A stretch of 64,000 nt of DNA from Ruegeria sp. ANG-R. GTDB lineage: Bacteria; Pseudomonadota; Alphaproteobacteria; Rhodobacterales; Rhodobacteraceae. The position numbers and the translations under genes are program-made. The notes beneath the pieces were generated by a model. It saw only the letters and a list, made by a program, of their open reading frames with translations, made no database searches and was not told the DNA's origin. This document shows, one piece after another, positions 1 through 8,224 of this stretch. Each line of letters begins with the position of its first letter. The first letter of the stretch is position 1. The stretch is taken from the NCBI RefSeq assembly GCF_000813985.1, contig NZ_JWLJ01000009.1:93400-157399 (forward strand). The letters are read 5' to 3'.

Positions 1-656
1 TCGATTTGTCGATCAAACCCGGAGAGAAAGTTGCCATTCTGGGACCGGTCGGGTCTGGCAAAAGTACTTTGGCGCGCCTGATCCTCGGCCTGTATGAACC
101 CGATGACGGATCGGTTCTGCTGGACGGTCTGGATGCCCGCGCCGTGGACCCTGCAGACAAGACGCGCAATATCGGTGCCGTGTTGCAGGATTGTTGGCTG
201 TTCTCCGGCACTCTGCGTGAAAACATCATCGCAGGCCGGTTCGGCGTGACCGATGACGAGGTGCACAACAAAGCGGCAATTTCGCTGGCCGATCAGATCG
301 CGGGGGCACACCCGCACGGTTACGATATGCTAGTGCACGAGGGCGGCGCGGGCGTATCGGGCGGACAACGGCAGGCGGTTGCGATCGCACGCGCCCTGAT
401 CGGCGACCCGCCGACATTGGTGATGGACGAGCCGACCTCGGGCATGGATGTCCAGACCGAGGCGCAGGTGATCGAGAACCTCAAAACCTGGCTGTCCGAT
501 GACCGGACACTGGTTCTTGTGACGCACCGGACCAGCCTGCTGCAACTGGTGGATAGGGTGATTGTCCTGAACAACGGCAAGATCACCTATGACGGCAGCA
601 AAGACGACATGCTTGTGCGCAACCGTCCCGCCGCGCGCGCCGTGAAGGAGGCATAG
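1..656 (+). CDS. Type I secretion ABC transporter, ATPase end (partial)
   Basis: This is the C-terminal nucleotide-binding domain of an ABC exporter; the gene starts before the window and the reading frame is open from the left edge. It shows Walker A (GPVGSGKST), the signature stretch SGGQRQAVAIARAL, Walker B with LVMDEPTSGMD, and the H-loop VTHRTS. The next gene, a HlyD-type adaptor, starts 1 base after the stop, and its ribosome-binding site (AAGGAGG) lies in the last codons here. That pairing indicates the inner-membrane permease/ATPase of a type I secretion system (LapB/HlyB-like). The missing part should hold six membrane helices and possibly a peptidase-like domain. The exported substrate is not encoded nearby. 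Confidence 0.9.
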   Translation, partial: DLSIKPGEKVAILGPVGSGKSTLARLILGLYEPDDGSVLLDGLDARAVDPADKTRNIGAVLQDCWLFSGTLRENIIAGRFGVTDDEVHNKAAISLADQIAGAHPHGYDMLVHEGGAGVSGGQRQAVAIARALIGDPPTLVMDEPTSGMDVQTEAQVIENLKTWLSDDRTLVLVTHRTSLLQLVDRVIVLNNGKITYDGSKDDMLVRNRPAARAVKEA

Positions 657-657
657 G

Positions 658-1959
658 GTGGCCGGGTCGGATTTTGCAGCAACTGCACGAGAGATGCGGG
701 GCCGGCGCGGCGCCGCAGGAGGTCTGATCCTGCTCTCGGTCGTAGCACTGCTATTCGTCGTTCTGGTCTGGGCCTATTTCACTGAAATCGATGACGTGAC
801 GCGGGCCGAGGCGCGTGTTGTGCCCTCGCAGCTGGTGCAGGTGGTTCAGGCAGCCGAGACTGGTACCATTACGGAAATAAACGTCCGCGAGGGTGATACG
901 GTCGAAGCGGGTGAAGTGATGATGCGCTTTGATCCTGCGCTGCTAAGGGCTGAACTGGATACCGCTGTTTCAGAAGCAACCGCTTTGCGCCTGCGCCGTG
1001 CGCGGCTCGACGCGCAGATTTCCGGGCAAGAGTTCGACTTGCCGGACCGTAGCGGCGCTGAGGCTGCGTTGCTGAATGCGGAACGGGATCTGTTTTCTGC
1101 GATGGCGGCGCATCTGACTGCCGATCTGGAAGTTCTGGATGCCCGCCGCGAAATCAAGCTGGCCGAAATCGAGGCGGCCCGCATCAGCAAGGATGTGAAC
1201 AATGAAACCATCGGGTTGCTGGAAGAAGAAATCGGTGTGATCCAGCCTCTGGTGGAACGTCGGATTGAAAGTCCTCTGGCGATGATCGACCTGCGCCGCG
1301 AACTCAGTCGCCAGAATGGACAGCTGAGTGATGCCGGCAATCGGATACTGATGGCTCAGGCCGCGCTGACCGAGATTGACAGTCAGATCGTCGCCCGGAA
1401 GCGCGAGTTTCGCTCGACCGCAAACCGGGAATTGACCGAGACACAGGCCCGTCTCGCCGCGCTCGAGACCCGTATTCCCGCCCTTCAGGCCCGGCTGGCG
1501 CGTGCGGAAATCCGCGCCCCGACCCGGGGGGTCGTCAATCAGGTGCTGATTTCGACACTGGGTGGCGTGGCTCAGCAGGGTCAGACCGTTGTTGAGATCG
1601 TGCCGTTTGGCGATACCGTCACGGTTGAGGCGTTTGTCGCCCCGGATGACATTGCCTTCATCCGCCCGGACCAGGAAGTAAAAGTGCGTATCACGGCCTA
1701 TGACGCCTCGCGCTACGGAGCCCTGAACGGGCGTGTGACGCGTATCGGTGCCGATACGGTGCTCGCCCCGGATGGCGAGACTTCTGTTTACGTGGTCGAG
1801 ATACGGCTGAGCGGCGCGCTTACAGATGCGGACGGGCAGCAGTTGGATGTAATTCCAGGCATGGTAGCTCAGGTAGATATGTTGTCTGAACCTAAAACGG
1901 TTCTGGAATATCTGACCAAACCGGTCATTCGTGTCAAAGACCGCGCGTTTCGGGACTGA
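658..1959 (+). CDS. HlyD-family type I secretion periplasmic adaptor
   Basis: A 433-residue membrane-fusion protein that would link the upstream ABC exporter to an outer-membrane TolC-like channel. One N-terminal membrane helix lies at about residues 20-42 (LILLSVVALLFVVLVWAYF). A lipoyl-like half-motif follows (VREGDTVEAGEVMMRFDPA), then long alpha-hairpin coiled-coil segments from about 95 to 280. A second lipoyl half and beta-barrel come next, beginning near RAEIRAPTRGVVNQVLIS. The length is normal for the family. The GTG start is supported by AAGGAGG 7 bases upstream. No TolC homologue or RTX-type substrate lies in the following 700 bases, so the remaining parts of the system are elsewhere. 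Confidence 0.92.
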   Translation: MAGSDFAATAREMRGRRGAAGGLILLSVVALLFVVLVWAYFTEIDDVTRAEARVVPSQLVQVVQAAETGTITEINVREGDTVEAGEVMMRFDPALLRAELDTAVSEATALRLRRARLDAQISGQEFDLPDRSGAEAALLNAERDLFSAMAAHLTADLEVLDARREIKLAEIEAARISKDVNNETIGLLEEEIGVIQPLVERRIESPLAMIDLRRELSRQNGQLSDAGNRILMAQAALTEIDSQIVARKREFRSTANRELTETQARLAALETRIPALQARLARAEIRAPTRGVVNQVLISTLGGVAQQGQTVVEIVPFGDTVTVEAFVAPDDIAFIRPDQEVKVRITAYDASRYGALNGRVTRIGADTVLAPDGETSVYVVEIRLSGALTDADGQQLDVIPGMVAQVDMLSEPKTVLEYLTKPVIRVKDRAFRD

Positions 1960-2695
1960 ATCTTTTTTGGATAGATGTTGTGTTCGCTGACCGGTCATGA
2001 CGGTCGCCCCAGAGTTGGATAGTCTGCTCAGAAAGTTATTTGAACCTACACCTGTATCGAACGCGCAGCTTGTCAGAACTTTCATGCGGTTTGGCTATGC
2101 TGTTGAAAGTAGCATGTCTGCATTCAGCGGGCCAAAAAATTGGCGACGCATCCTTCATGTTTGCTACTCTTGTTTGATGGCTTGTAGGATTTATGGGTCT
2201 TTTCTGACGCCAGGGATAGGATCGTTGTCAAAGGTGCTGATCCGGCAACGTAAATACAGAAGGTTACAACCAATCGTTTGTCACTTAGCGGGACAAAGAC
2301 AACCCTACCACCTACAACGGCCTGATGGATATCGAACCACGTTAACAAGCTGATGGCGTCTCCGTTCGATACCGTTGAACGGATGTCGTTCACGAAATTG
2401 CTGTATCCGATGATGCCGGCTTTCTTTCGCTGTTGTTGTATTTCAGCCATCAATCGCGGCCAAAATGACAGTCCCTCATCCGGTCAACAAAGGGCTAAGG
2501 TCAGAAACTCGAGGATCGTGCCGCACATTTACTCAACCGGCCACAGTCACCGGTGGCCGTTCCTCCCTGTGGGACACTCGGCTTCATTGCAGCGCGCGGC
2601 AAAGCCCTTTCACGAGCAGAAATTTCTCAATTCGGTATCGCTGCTTCGACCTTTGAGGGTTTTCGTGGATGAGTGGTGGCTGAAACACATCTGTA
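1960..2695. other. Gene-poor interval after the secretion genes
   Basis: About 735 bases separate the HlyD-type gene from the end of the leftward aminotransferase gene. Several overlapping open frames exist on both strands, but none has a recognisable start, domain or codon pattern. The only part I can relate to a family is the leftward stretch at 2124-2453, listed separately as a probable LysR remnant. I saw no RNA gene, IS end or clear terminator in the rest. Confidence 0.5.
2124..2453 (-). pseudogene. Possible LysR-type regulator C-terminal remnant
   Basis: The leftward frame encodes about 109 residues. Its middle part (GDAISLLTWFDIHQ, then GGRVVFVPLSDKRL) resembles the end of a LysR effector-binding domain, where a glycine-Asp-hydrophobic stretch precedes 'GRLVFVPL'. 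After that the sequence becomes basic and Ser/Lys-rich, unlike a LysR ending, which suggests a frameshift or junction near position 2200. No helix-turn-helix domain lies upstream, so if the assignment is right only about a third of the gene survives. The resemblance is from memory and short, so confidence is low. Confidence 0.35.
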
Positions 2696-3796
2696 TCAGA
2701 TTTGCTGCTCCAGAAAGCTTTCAACCCCGTCAGTCACCGGCCTCAGGACCCCGACCTTTGCATTGTCGCCCATATGAGCCACGCGAAAAACGTCTTCCTT
2801 GTTCGCACCAAAACCGCCTGCAATGCGAATATTGTGACCCGCCGCCAAAGCTGCGACCAAATCCGAGGATCGGAAGCGGCCACTGGTCTTGATTGCGGTG
2901 ACGCCTGATGCACGGGAGCCGGGTACGATCTGCAGTTCCAGTCCGAGTTTTTCCATTGCGCCGCACAGGAAATCCCGTGCCTCAACATGGCGGGTGTAAC
3001 GGGTATCCAGGCCTTCGGACAGAATCTTGTTCATGGCGACATCAAGTGCGTAGACCGCAGCCACCGGCATGGTGGTCAGGCTGGGATGCCAGTCGCGTGC
3101 GGCGTCAAGTTGATCGCGCCAGCGCAGAATGTCGGTGTATGCCCCGCGCGGAGACTGTTTGGCTTCGATCCGTGCCCATGCGGTGTCGGCAACTGCAACC
3201 AGGCCCAGACCGGGGACGGATTCCAATCCCTTCTGAGATCCCGATGTCATGATCGAAATGCCCCAGTCGTCCATCTGCGCGGGACATGTCCCAAGCGCAC
3301 TGACGGAATCGACCATAACTGGCACACCGGCTTCTTGGGCGACTTTGGCCAAAGCCTCTACCGGTTGCTGCAACCCTGTCGAGGTTTCAACATGGGTATA
3401 GCACACAAGATCGATTTTCCGGGTGGCCAGCGCCACGCGTAGGGCTTCCGGGTCGGCGGGGTTGCCGTCAGCTACCGGCAGAAGAACCGCGTTGGCACCG
3501 CAGCCCTCGACGGCCCATTTCAGAATGGAGCTGAAGTAGCCGGCATCGAGGATCAGGGCTGTCTGACCTGCATCCAGCATTGCGCTGATCGCTATTTCGT
3601 TGGCAAGCGTGCCAGATCCCGGAATGATGGCGACATAGCCGCTGGTGCCAAAGACCTTTCGCAGGTTTTCGGTGGTACGGACATATGCCTGCGAAAAGCC
3701 GGGCCCGACATGCAGTCTCTGGGGGCCGTACTGGGCAGCGAGAACCTCGTCAGAAACCTCGACCGGCCCCGGGGTGAAATTGCGAAGATGGGCCAT
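2696..3796 (-). CDS. Class V (AGXT-like) PLP-dependent aminotransferase
   Basis: A 366-residue fold-type I enzyme of the alanine/serine-glyoxylate aminotransferase group. It begins FTPGPVEVS, as this family does, and has the PLP-binding Asp in MVDSVSALG (about residue 163) and the Schiff-base Lys in SGSQKGL (about residue 189), followed by the family-typical VPGLGLVAV. I chose the ATG at 3796 over a longer frame because it gives the family N-terminus and overlaps the upstream SDR stop by one base (TGATG), implying translational coupling. It is the last gene of a four-gene leftward operon. The amino donor and acceptor cannot be read from sequence; transfer between an amino acid and a 2-oxo acid or aldehyde formed by the neighbouring dehydrogenases is likely. 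Confidence 0.88.
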   Translation of the reverse strand: MAHLRNFTPGPVEVSDEVLAAQYGPQRLHVGPGFSQAYVRTTENLRKVFGTSGYVAIIPGSGTLANEIAISAMLDAGQTALILDAGYFSSILKWAVEGCGANAVLLPVADGNPADPEALRVALATRKIDLVCYTHVETSTGLQQPVEALAKVAQEAGVPVMVDSVSALGTCPAQMDDWGISIMTSGSQKGLESVPGLGLVAVADTAWARIEAKQSPRGAYTDILRWRDQLDAARDWHPSLTTMPVAAVYALDVAMNKILSEGLDTRYTRHVEARDFLCGAMEKLGLELQIVPGSRASGVTAIKTSGRFRSSDLVAALAAGHNIRIAGGFGANKEDVFRVAHMGDNAKVGVLRPVTDGVESFLEQQI

Positions 3797-4530
3797 CAAT
3801 AGGTCGCTCGCCCCCCTGACAGATCGAAGACCGCGCCCGAGTTGAAAGTGCAGTCTTCGGAGCTCAGCCACATGACCATGCGTGCGGCTTCTTCGACCCA
3901 GCCCAGTCGTTTCATCGGAGACTTGTCGATCATGATCTGCACAAAATCGGGCGTCATCTGGTCGAGGATCGCGGTTTTGATGGCCGCAGGCGCGATGCAG
4001 TTTACGCGGATCTCAGTCTGTGCAAGCTCCTTTGCCAGTGATTTGGTAAAGCCAATTACCCCCGCCTTGGCTGCAGAATAGGCCGATGCGTTGGGCGTCC
4101 CTTCTTTCCCGGCCAGGGAAGCCATATTGATGATCCGGCCAAATCCGCCTTCCTGCATCACCGGAACCACGGCATGGGCCAGATAGAAGGTACCGATCAG
4201 GTTCACTTCGATCACGCGCGCCCACGTGTCAGGGTCACTGTCAACCACCGGCAAAGTCGGCCCGGCGAAACCTGCGTTGTGGGACAGAAAGTCGATCCCG
4301 CCGAAGGCTGCGCGCGTCTCTGAGACGGCGGCCGCGATCTGATCCGGCTGACTGATGTCGACCCCGCAGGCGATGGCACCCTCGGGCAAATCTTCCGGGT
4401 CGGACAAATCCCAGATCGCGACCCTGGCCCCGGCCGCTGCGTAGTGGCGGGCGATTTCCGCACCGATTCCGGTGGCACCTCCGGTCACAACAGCAACCCG
4501 GCCCGCAAAATCATAGCTTACGTTGCTCAT
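3796..4530 (-). CDS. Short-chain dehydrogenase/reductase
   Basis: A 244-residue classical SDR. The nucleotide-binding motif is VTGGATGIGAEIA near the N-terminus, followed by the NAG-type motif (HNAGF). The catalytic Ser is in NMASLAGKEG and the Tyr/Lys pair in YSAAK at about residues 150-154. It would oxidise or reduce a hydroxyl/keto group with NAD(P). Its stop overlaps the start of the aminotransferase gene, and the cupin gene ends 4 bases upstream, so all are co-transcribed. FabG-like similarity is generic, and the operon context favours a catabolic alcohol dehydrogenase over fatty-acid synthesis. Confidence 0.92.
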   Translation of the reverse strand: MSNVSYDFAGRVAVVTGGATGIGAEIARHYAAAGARVAIWDLSDPEDLPEGAIACGVDISQPDQIAAAVSETRAAFGGIDFLSHNAGFAGPTLPVVDSDPDTWARVIEVNLIGTFYLAHAVVPVMQEGGFGRIINMASLAGKEGTPNASAYSAAKAGVIGFTKSLAKELAQTEIRVNCIAPAAIKTAILDQMTPDFVQIMIDKSPMKRLGWVEEAARMVMWLSSEDCTFNSGAVFDLSGGRATY

Positions 4531-4534
4531 GCGG

Positions 4535-5065
4535 TTACCGGATAAAATTCTTCACATAGTCGGCTCCAAGGCCGACCTTCTCGAAATGCGCCCGGCACAT
4601 GTCGATCTTGGTGAAAACATCCTCATAGCCCAGATGGTTTCCATCGGGGTCGCAGTAATACATCACTCCGTTGACCTGAAAGTATGTGATCATTTCCTGA
4701 ACGTCGTCCGGCACGACCAAGGTATGGGTTTCGCCCGGTGGTTCGTAAACATACGACCCTTCGGTGGCCTCCCAGTCGTGCTCCAAATAATGCCAGCGTC
4801 CTTTCAGCACGAACCCGTGGACCGGGTTGGGATGGCGGTGGCGAGACAAGACTCCGGCCTTCGTCACCTTGAGCAGGTTCATCCAGTAACCCTGGCTGAC
4901 ATTCAGGCAGAGAGGGCGGAAGAAGACCGTTTCGGTCTGCTGGACCCACATGCGCGGGTCGTTTTCGGCCAGCGCATCGGGCACCAGGATTTCAGGCAAC
5001 GCGTCCTGTGGCATGGGGTGCTTGTACGGCACGCGCGGGTTTTCATCGTTTTCTGTCAGTGGCAT
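4535..5065 (-). CDS. Cupin, 2,4'-dihydroxyacetophenone dioxygenase-like
   Basis: A 176-residue single-domain cupin. Metal ligands are visible in SRHRHPNPVHGFVLKG and later in PPGETHTL, fitting a non-haem iron dioxygenase. Overall it resembles the 2,4'-dihydroxyacetophenone dioxygenase group, which splits the C-C bond between the carbonyl and hydroxymethyl carbons of an aryl hydroxyketone, giving an acid and formate. I chose the ATG at 5065 (MPLTENDENP) because AAGGGA lies about 6 bases upstream and because a longer in-frame start would overlap the preceding SDR gene. Family membership is fairly clear; the substrate in this operon is unknown. Confidence 0.8.
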   Translation of the reverse strand: MPLTENDENPRVPYKHPMPQDALPEILVPDALAENDPRMWVQQTETVFFRPLCLNVSQGYWMNLLKVTKAGVLSRHRHPNPVHGFVLKGRWHYLEHDWEATEGSYVYEPPGETHTLVVPDDVQEMITYFQVNGVMYYCDPDGNHLGYEDVFTKIDMCRAHFEKVGLGADYVKNFIR

Positions 5066-5082
5066 ATCGCTTCCCTTTGCAT

Positions 5083-5784
5083 TCAAACAGCGGCGTAGCC
5101 GCCATCCACGTTCAAGAGTGTTCCGGTTATGAACCCTGCATGTTCGGACGCCAGAAACAGCGCCGGGCCGATCAGGTCTTCGGGTTTGCCCCACCGCGCC
5201 ATAGGTGTCCGGGACAGGATCGCCGCGCTACGGTCGGGATCGTTTTGCAGGTTCTGTGTCAGCGGCGTAGCGATCCATCCCGGTGCCAGCGCGTTCACAC
5301 GAATACCATCCTTGGCGTATGCGATGGCCAGAGATTTGGTCAGTTGTGCAATCCCACCCTTCGAGGCGGCATATCCCGGCACCAACCCGCCGCCGAAATA
5401 GCTGAGCATCGACGCGATATTGATGATTGTGCCGCCGTTCTTCGCCAGAACGGGCCGGGCAGCGGCACAAACCCGCATGGTGCCATTGAGGTTGATGTCG
5501 ACGACCTGGGTAAAAACATCCGGGTCAAGTTCTTCCTCGCGCCGGATGACGCCTGCTGCGTTCACAACAACATCCAACGTGGGAAGTCCGCCAATCAATG
5601 CCTCGATTGCGTCGCCGTCCGTGACATCCAGCGTCTTGTAAATCAGACCATCATCCTCTTCCGGCAGAGGTCCGAGGCCCACGGCCGTCACTGAATACCC
5701 GGCCTGATGGAATCCCTGTGCGATTGCCCTTCCAAGGCCGCTTGTGCCACCAGTTACCAGTGCGTTATTTTGTTTCTTTACCAT
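5083..5784 (-). CDS. Short-chain dehydrogenase/reductase (first gene of operon)
   Basis: A 233-residue classical SDR with VTGGTSGLGRAIA for the cofactor, NAAGV, a Ser-containing NIASMLSYFGGG strand and the catalytic YAASK. It is the promoter-proximal gene of the leftward operon and lies divergent to the IclR regulator gene. The next gene starts 17 bases after its stop. The unusual SYFGGGLVPGYAASK stretch resembles the gluconate/2-deoxygluconate dehydrogenase (KduD-like) subset, so a sugar-acid-like or polyol substrate is possible. It is distinct in sequence from the SDR at 3796-4530, so the pathway probably has two separate redox steps. Confidence 0.9.
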   Translation of the reverse strand: MVKKQNNALVTGGTSGLGRAIAQGFHQAGYSVTAVGLGPLPEEDDGLIYKTLDVTDGDAIEALIGGLPTLDVVVNAAGVIRREEELDPDVFTQVVDINLNGTMRVCAAARPVLAKNGGTIINIASMLSYFGGGLVPGYAASKGGIAQLTKSLAIAYAKDGIRVNALAPGWIATPLTQNLQNDPDRSAAILSRTPMARWGKPEDLIGPALFLASEHAGFITGTLLNVDGGYAAV

Positions 5785-5800
5785 TGCAGCATCTCAGAGA

Positions 5801-5817
5801 TGTCCATATAATGGACA
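5801..5817. promoter_or_regulatory. 17-base palindrome, likely IclR operator
   Basis: TGTCCAT-ATA-ATGGACA has two perfect 7-base arms around a 3-base centre. It lies 17 bases from the SDR start and 64 bases from the IclR start, in the only divergent promoter region of this cluster. IclR proteins commonly bind such short inverted repeats next to their own gene. A weaker ATGGTCA half-site follows at 5831-5837. The role is inferred from position and symmetry. Confidence 0.6.
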
Positions 5818-5880
5818 AAGATTTCAATATATGGTCAGATAACGGAATTGACTCTGCAGGTCAATCGAAGAGGAGCAGCA

Positions 5881-6636
5881 ATGGCAAATCAGGTTCCGGG
5901 TACGCAGAGCTTCTCGCGCAGTATTGGTTTGTTGCAGCACATTTGCGATCGTGCGACGCCGCCGAACCTCCAGAATCTGCTGGAGGAATGCGCGTTCACG
6001 CGACCGACGCTTTATCGGTTGCTGGCTGGCCTGGAGGCGGAAAATTTAATCACGCAAACCCGTGACAAACGCTTTAAGCCCGGCGTTCGCCTGATAAACA
6101 TGGCGCGCACGGCGCTCACGCAATCTGATATCCGCGATATCTCACGCGAGGCGCTGATAAAGCTGCGAAACCAGACAAGAGAGACAGTGCATCTCGCTGT
6201 CCCGAGCGGTGAAGGGCTGGTGTATATCGAGAAAATCGAAAGCCTTGAGACGGTTCGAATGAGTTCCACCATCGGTACCTTTGTTCCGCTCCATTCCAGC
6301 GGCGTGGGCAAAGCCTATTTGTCGGCATTGCCAGAGGATGACCTGGCAGCCTTTCTCCGCGATGCAGACCTGCGACCGATTACACGTTTTACGACAACTG
6401 ACGCATCCCGGCTTCGAACTCAGATCATGACCTGCCGTATGCAGGGCTTCATATTTGACAATCAGGAGAATGAGGAAGGGATCGCTTGCTTTGGTGCTGC
6501 AATCCTGGATGACCAGCTTAGGCCGATAGGCGCGATAAGCGTATCCGTGCCGTTGTTCCGCTTGAATGAGGACGAGTCCCACTATTCCGCGCCGCTTCTG
6601 GAGTGTGTGCGCGGCCTGTCCGGCGGCATCGGATAA
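5881..6636 (+). CDS. IclR-family transcriptional regulator
   Basis: A 251-residue IclR-type regulator. The N-terminal winged helix covers about residues 1-70 (LQNLLEECAFTRPTLYRLLAGLEAENLI is the recognition region), and the effector-binding GAF-like domain follows, with VYIEKIES and a C-terminal ISVSVPLFRL. The ATG at 5881 has GAGGAG about 9 bases upstream; an earlier in-frame start is poorer. It is divergent from the SDR-cupin-SDR-aminotransferase operon and most likely controls that operon in response to the substrate or an intermediate. Confidence 0.92.
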   Translation: MANQVPGTQSFSRSIGLLQHICDRATPPNLQNLLEECAFTRPTLYRLLAGLEAENLITQTRDKRFKPGVRLINMARTALTQSDIRDISREALIKLRNQTRETVHLAVPSGEGLVYIEKIESLETVRMSSTIGTFVPLHSSGVGKAYLSALPEDDLAAFLRDADLRPITRFTTTDASRLRTQIMTCRMQGFIFDNQENEEGIACFGAAILDDQLRPIGAISVSVPLFRLNEDESHYSAPLLECVRGLSGGIG

Positions 6637-6637
6637 G

Positions 6638-6658
6638 CCGCGTCGACGCGGGTTTTCC
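6638..6658 (+). terminator. Probable terminator after the iclR gene
   Basis: CCGCG-TCGA-CGCGG forms a compact 5-bp GC stem beginning 2 bases after the IclR stop and is followed directly by GTTTTCC. The short T run fits an intrinsic terminator. Confidence 0.55.
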
Positions 6659-6915
6659 AATCAAACGGCGGGCACACTTTTCGCCATACAAAGGCTAGGC
6701 TGATGCTTGCTTGTGGCGCTGGCTTTTGCTTGGTCCACGGGTCCTTTCAGACAGAATTTCATGGATTCCAAGGTGACTTCGATGCCGTTTTATCCATAGG
6801 CGCACAGCTGCTTTCCAAAGCGAGTTTGTTTTTGATGTCAGCTAATATTTAACAAAAAGAAAAATTGACGGAAGTATATTTTAATAATATTAAAGATTCG
6901 GAGGGAGATCCAGAG

Positions 6916-7278
6916 ATGAGAACTTGCCCGCTGTGTAAAGACCAGAAAATGTCAGTGTCCAGGATTAGCTGTGACATGTGTAATCTTCATATCGAAGGCC
7001 CCCAACACATGCCGCCACTTGTCAGACTGGCGAGGGAAGACATGGCTTTGGCCGAGGCGTTCGTTTTGTCCGGCGGTAATTTGAAGGATCTCGCGCAAAC
7101 GCTCGGAATTACCTATCCGACATTGCGCAAGAGGCTTGACGCGATGATCGAAAATCTGCGTGCGGAAATAGCGCTGGACAAGCAAAAAGTCTCTCAGGTT
7201 TTGGCGGACATTGAATCCGGCAAAATAGACCCGGAACGAGGAATTCACCTTCTCAGGGAGATCAACCATGACAATTGA
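6916..7278 (+). CDS. DUF2089-family zinc-ribbon/HTH small protein
   Basis: A 120-residue protein. The start has a zinc ribbon with two Cys pairs (CPLC near residue 4 and CDMC near residue 20). A helix-turn-helix-like segment follows (SGGNLKDLAQTLGITYPTLRKRLDAMI), and the C-terminus (VLADIESGKIDPERGIHLLREI) resembles the SHOCT-like/YvlB-type repeat found in envelope-stress proteins. The ATG at 6916 has GGAGGGAG upstream; a TTG at 6865 is much less likely. It overlaps the LemA-like gene by 11 bases, so the two are coupled. It may be a DNA-binding regulator for this operon, but no DUF2089 protein is well characterised to my knowledge. Confidence 0.8.
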   Translation: MRTCPLCKDQKMSVSRISCDMCNLHIEGPQHMPPLVRLAREDMALAEAFVLSGGNLKDLAQTLGITYPTLRKRLDAMIENLRAEIALDKQKVSQVLADIESGKIDPERGIHLLREINHDN

Positions 7279-8221
7279 TGCGAAGATCGCGAGTATGCGG
7301 GATCGCGGGATTCTGACCAAGGATCAGGCATCTCGTCTTGCAGAGAGTCTTCAGAAAAAGACGGGTGCCCCAACCCCGCCCAAAAAAGAGCGGTCTGGAA
7401 TACGCACACTTTTGATGATCTTCGGAGCATGTGCCGTCGCGCTCATTCTTGCTCTGGTTTTCGCCCCACAGGACCCGGACGTGATCCAAAATGTCAGTTC
7501 TGCGCTCAATCAACCCGAGGAAGTTGGAAAAATGAACACACCCCTTAATCGCGGAATGTCCCTTGCTTTATTTATCGTCGTTCCATTCGCAGTCGTCCTG
7601 CTTTGGTCCGTATGGATTTTCAACAGCTTGGCGGAACGGGAAGAGCTGGTATTCGAAAGCTGGGCTCAGGTGGAAAGCAACTACCAGCGCCGGGCCGATC
7701 TTATACCCAATGTCGTCGAAGCCGCGTCGGACTACATGGCATACGAGCGAGAACTGTTGCTTGAGACAACCGGTTCCAGAGCAGGTTCAACTGATACGGA
7801 GCGGCAGGAAACTATCGATGAACTGAGAGATATCATTGATGAAATCGCGACAGCGCAGGGTACTTCAAAGGATGTCATGGACGGCATAAGCGGGGCACCC
7901 AGCAGTGAAGCGACAATCGCAAAGCTGCTCGATGCACAGGCGCGGCTCGGGGCCTCGATGACCCGTGTGGTTGCACTTGCCGAAAACTATCCAACCCTGC
8001 AGTCAGGCGATCAGGTTCTTGCCCTTCAGGCATCGCTGGAAGGGACAGAAAACCGGATAAATGTCGCGCGTATGCGGTTCAATGAGGCTGCTTCGCAGTT
8101 CAATTCCGCAATCCGACGTATGCCCACAAGTCTGATCGCTGCGGTCGGAGACTTCAAACGCAAAGCTTATTTCACTTCGACCGAAGGTGCTGAGACCGCG
8201 GTTGATATCAACCTGGATTGA
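7268..8221 (+). CDS. LemA-family membrane protein with N-terminal extension
   Basis: A 317-residue protein. Residues about 120-290 form a LemA domain with the hallmark NYQRRADLIPNVVEA and a long helical bundle. Unusually, about 90 residues come before the normal LemA start: a short SHOCT-like segment (MRDRGILTKDQASRLAESL) and an extra membrane helix (about 44-66). A second helix at about 97-118 is the usual LemA anchor. AGGGAG precedes the first ATG. A second in-frame ATG at 7532 would give a standard-length LemA, so two products are possible. LemA proteins are membrane anchored and often sit beside TPM proteins, as here. Confidence 0.85.
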   Translation: MTIDAKIASMRDRGILTKDQASRLAESLQKKTGAPTPPKKERSGIRTLLMIFGACAVALILALVFAPQDPDVIQNVSSALNQPEEVGKMNTPLNRGMSLALFIVVPFAVVLLWSVWIFNSLAEREELVFESWAQVESNYQRRADLIPNVVEAASDYMAYERELLLETTGSRAGSTDTERQETIDELRDIIDEIATAQGTSKDVMDGISGAPSSEATIAKLLDAQARLGASMTRVVALAENYPTLQSGDQVLALQASLEGTENRINVARMRFNEAASQFNSAIRRMPTSLIAAVGDFKRKAYFTSTEGAETAVDINLD

Positions 8222-8224
8222 CCG

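Noticed and set aside
970..2085. Leftward frame of 371 codons over the HlyD-type gene
   Set aside because: It lies opposite a well-supported adaptor gene and shows no domain or coding pattern of its own.
2353..2892. Rightward frame of 179 codons after the secretion genes
   Set aside because: It runs into the antisense of the aminotransferase gene, lacks a ribosome-binding site and matches no family I know.
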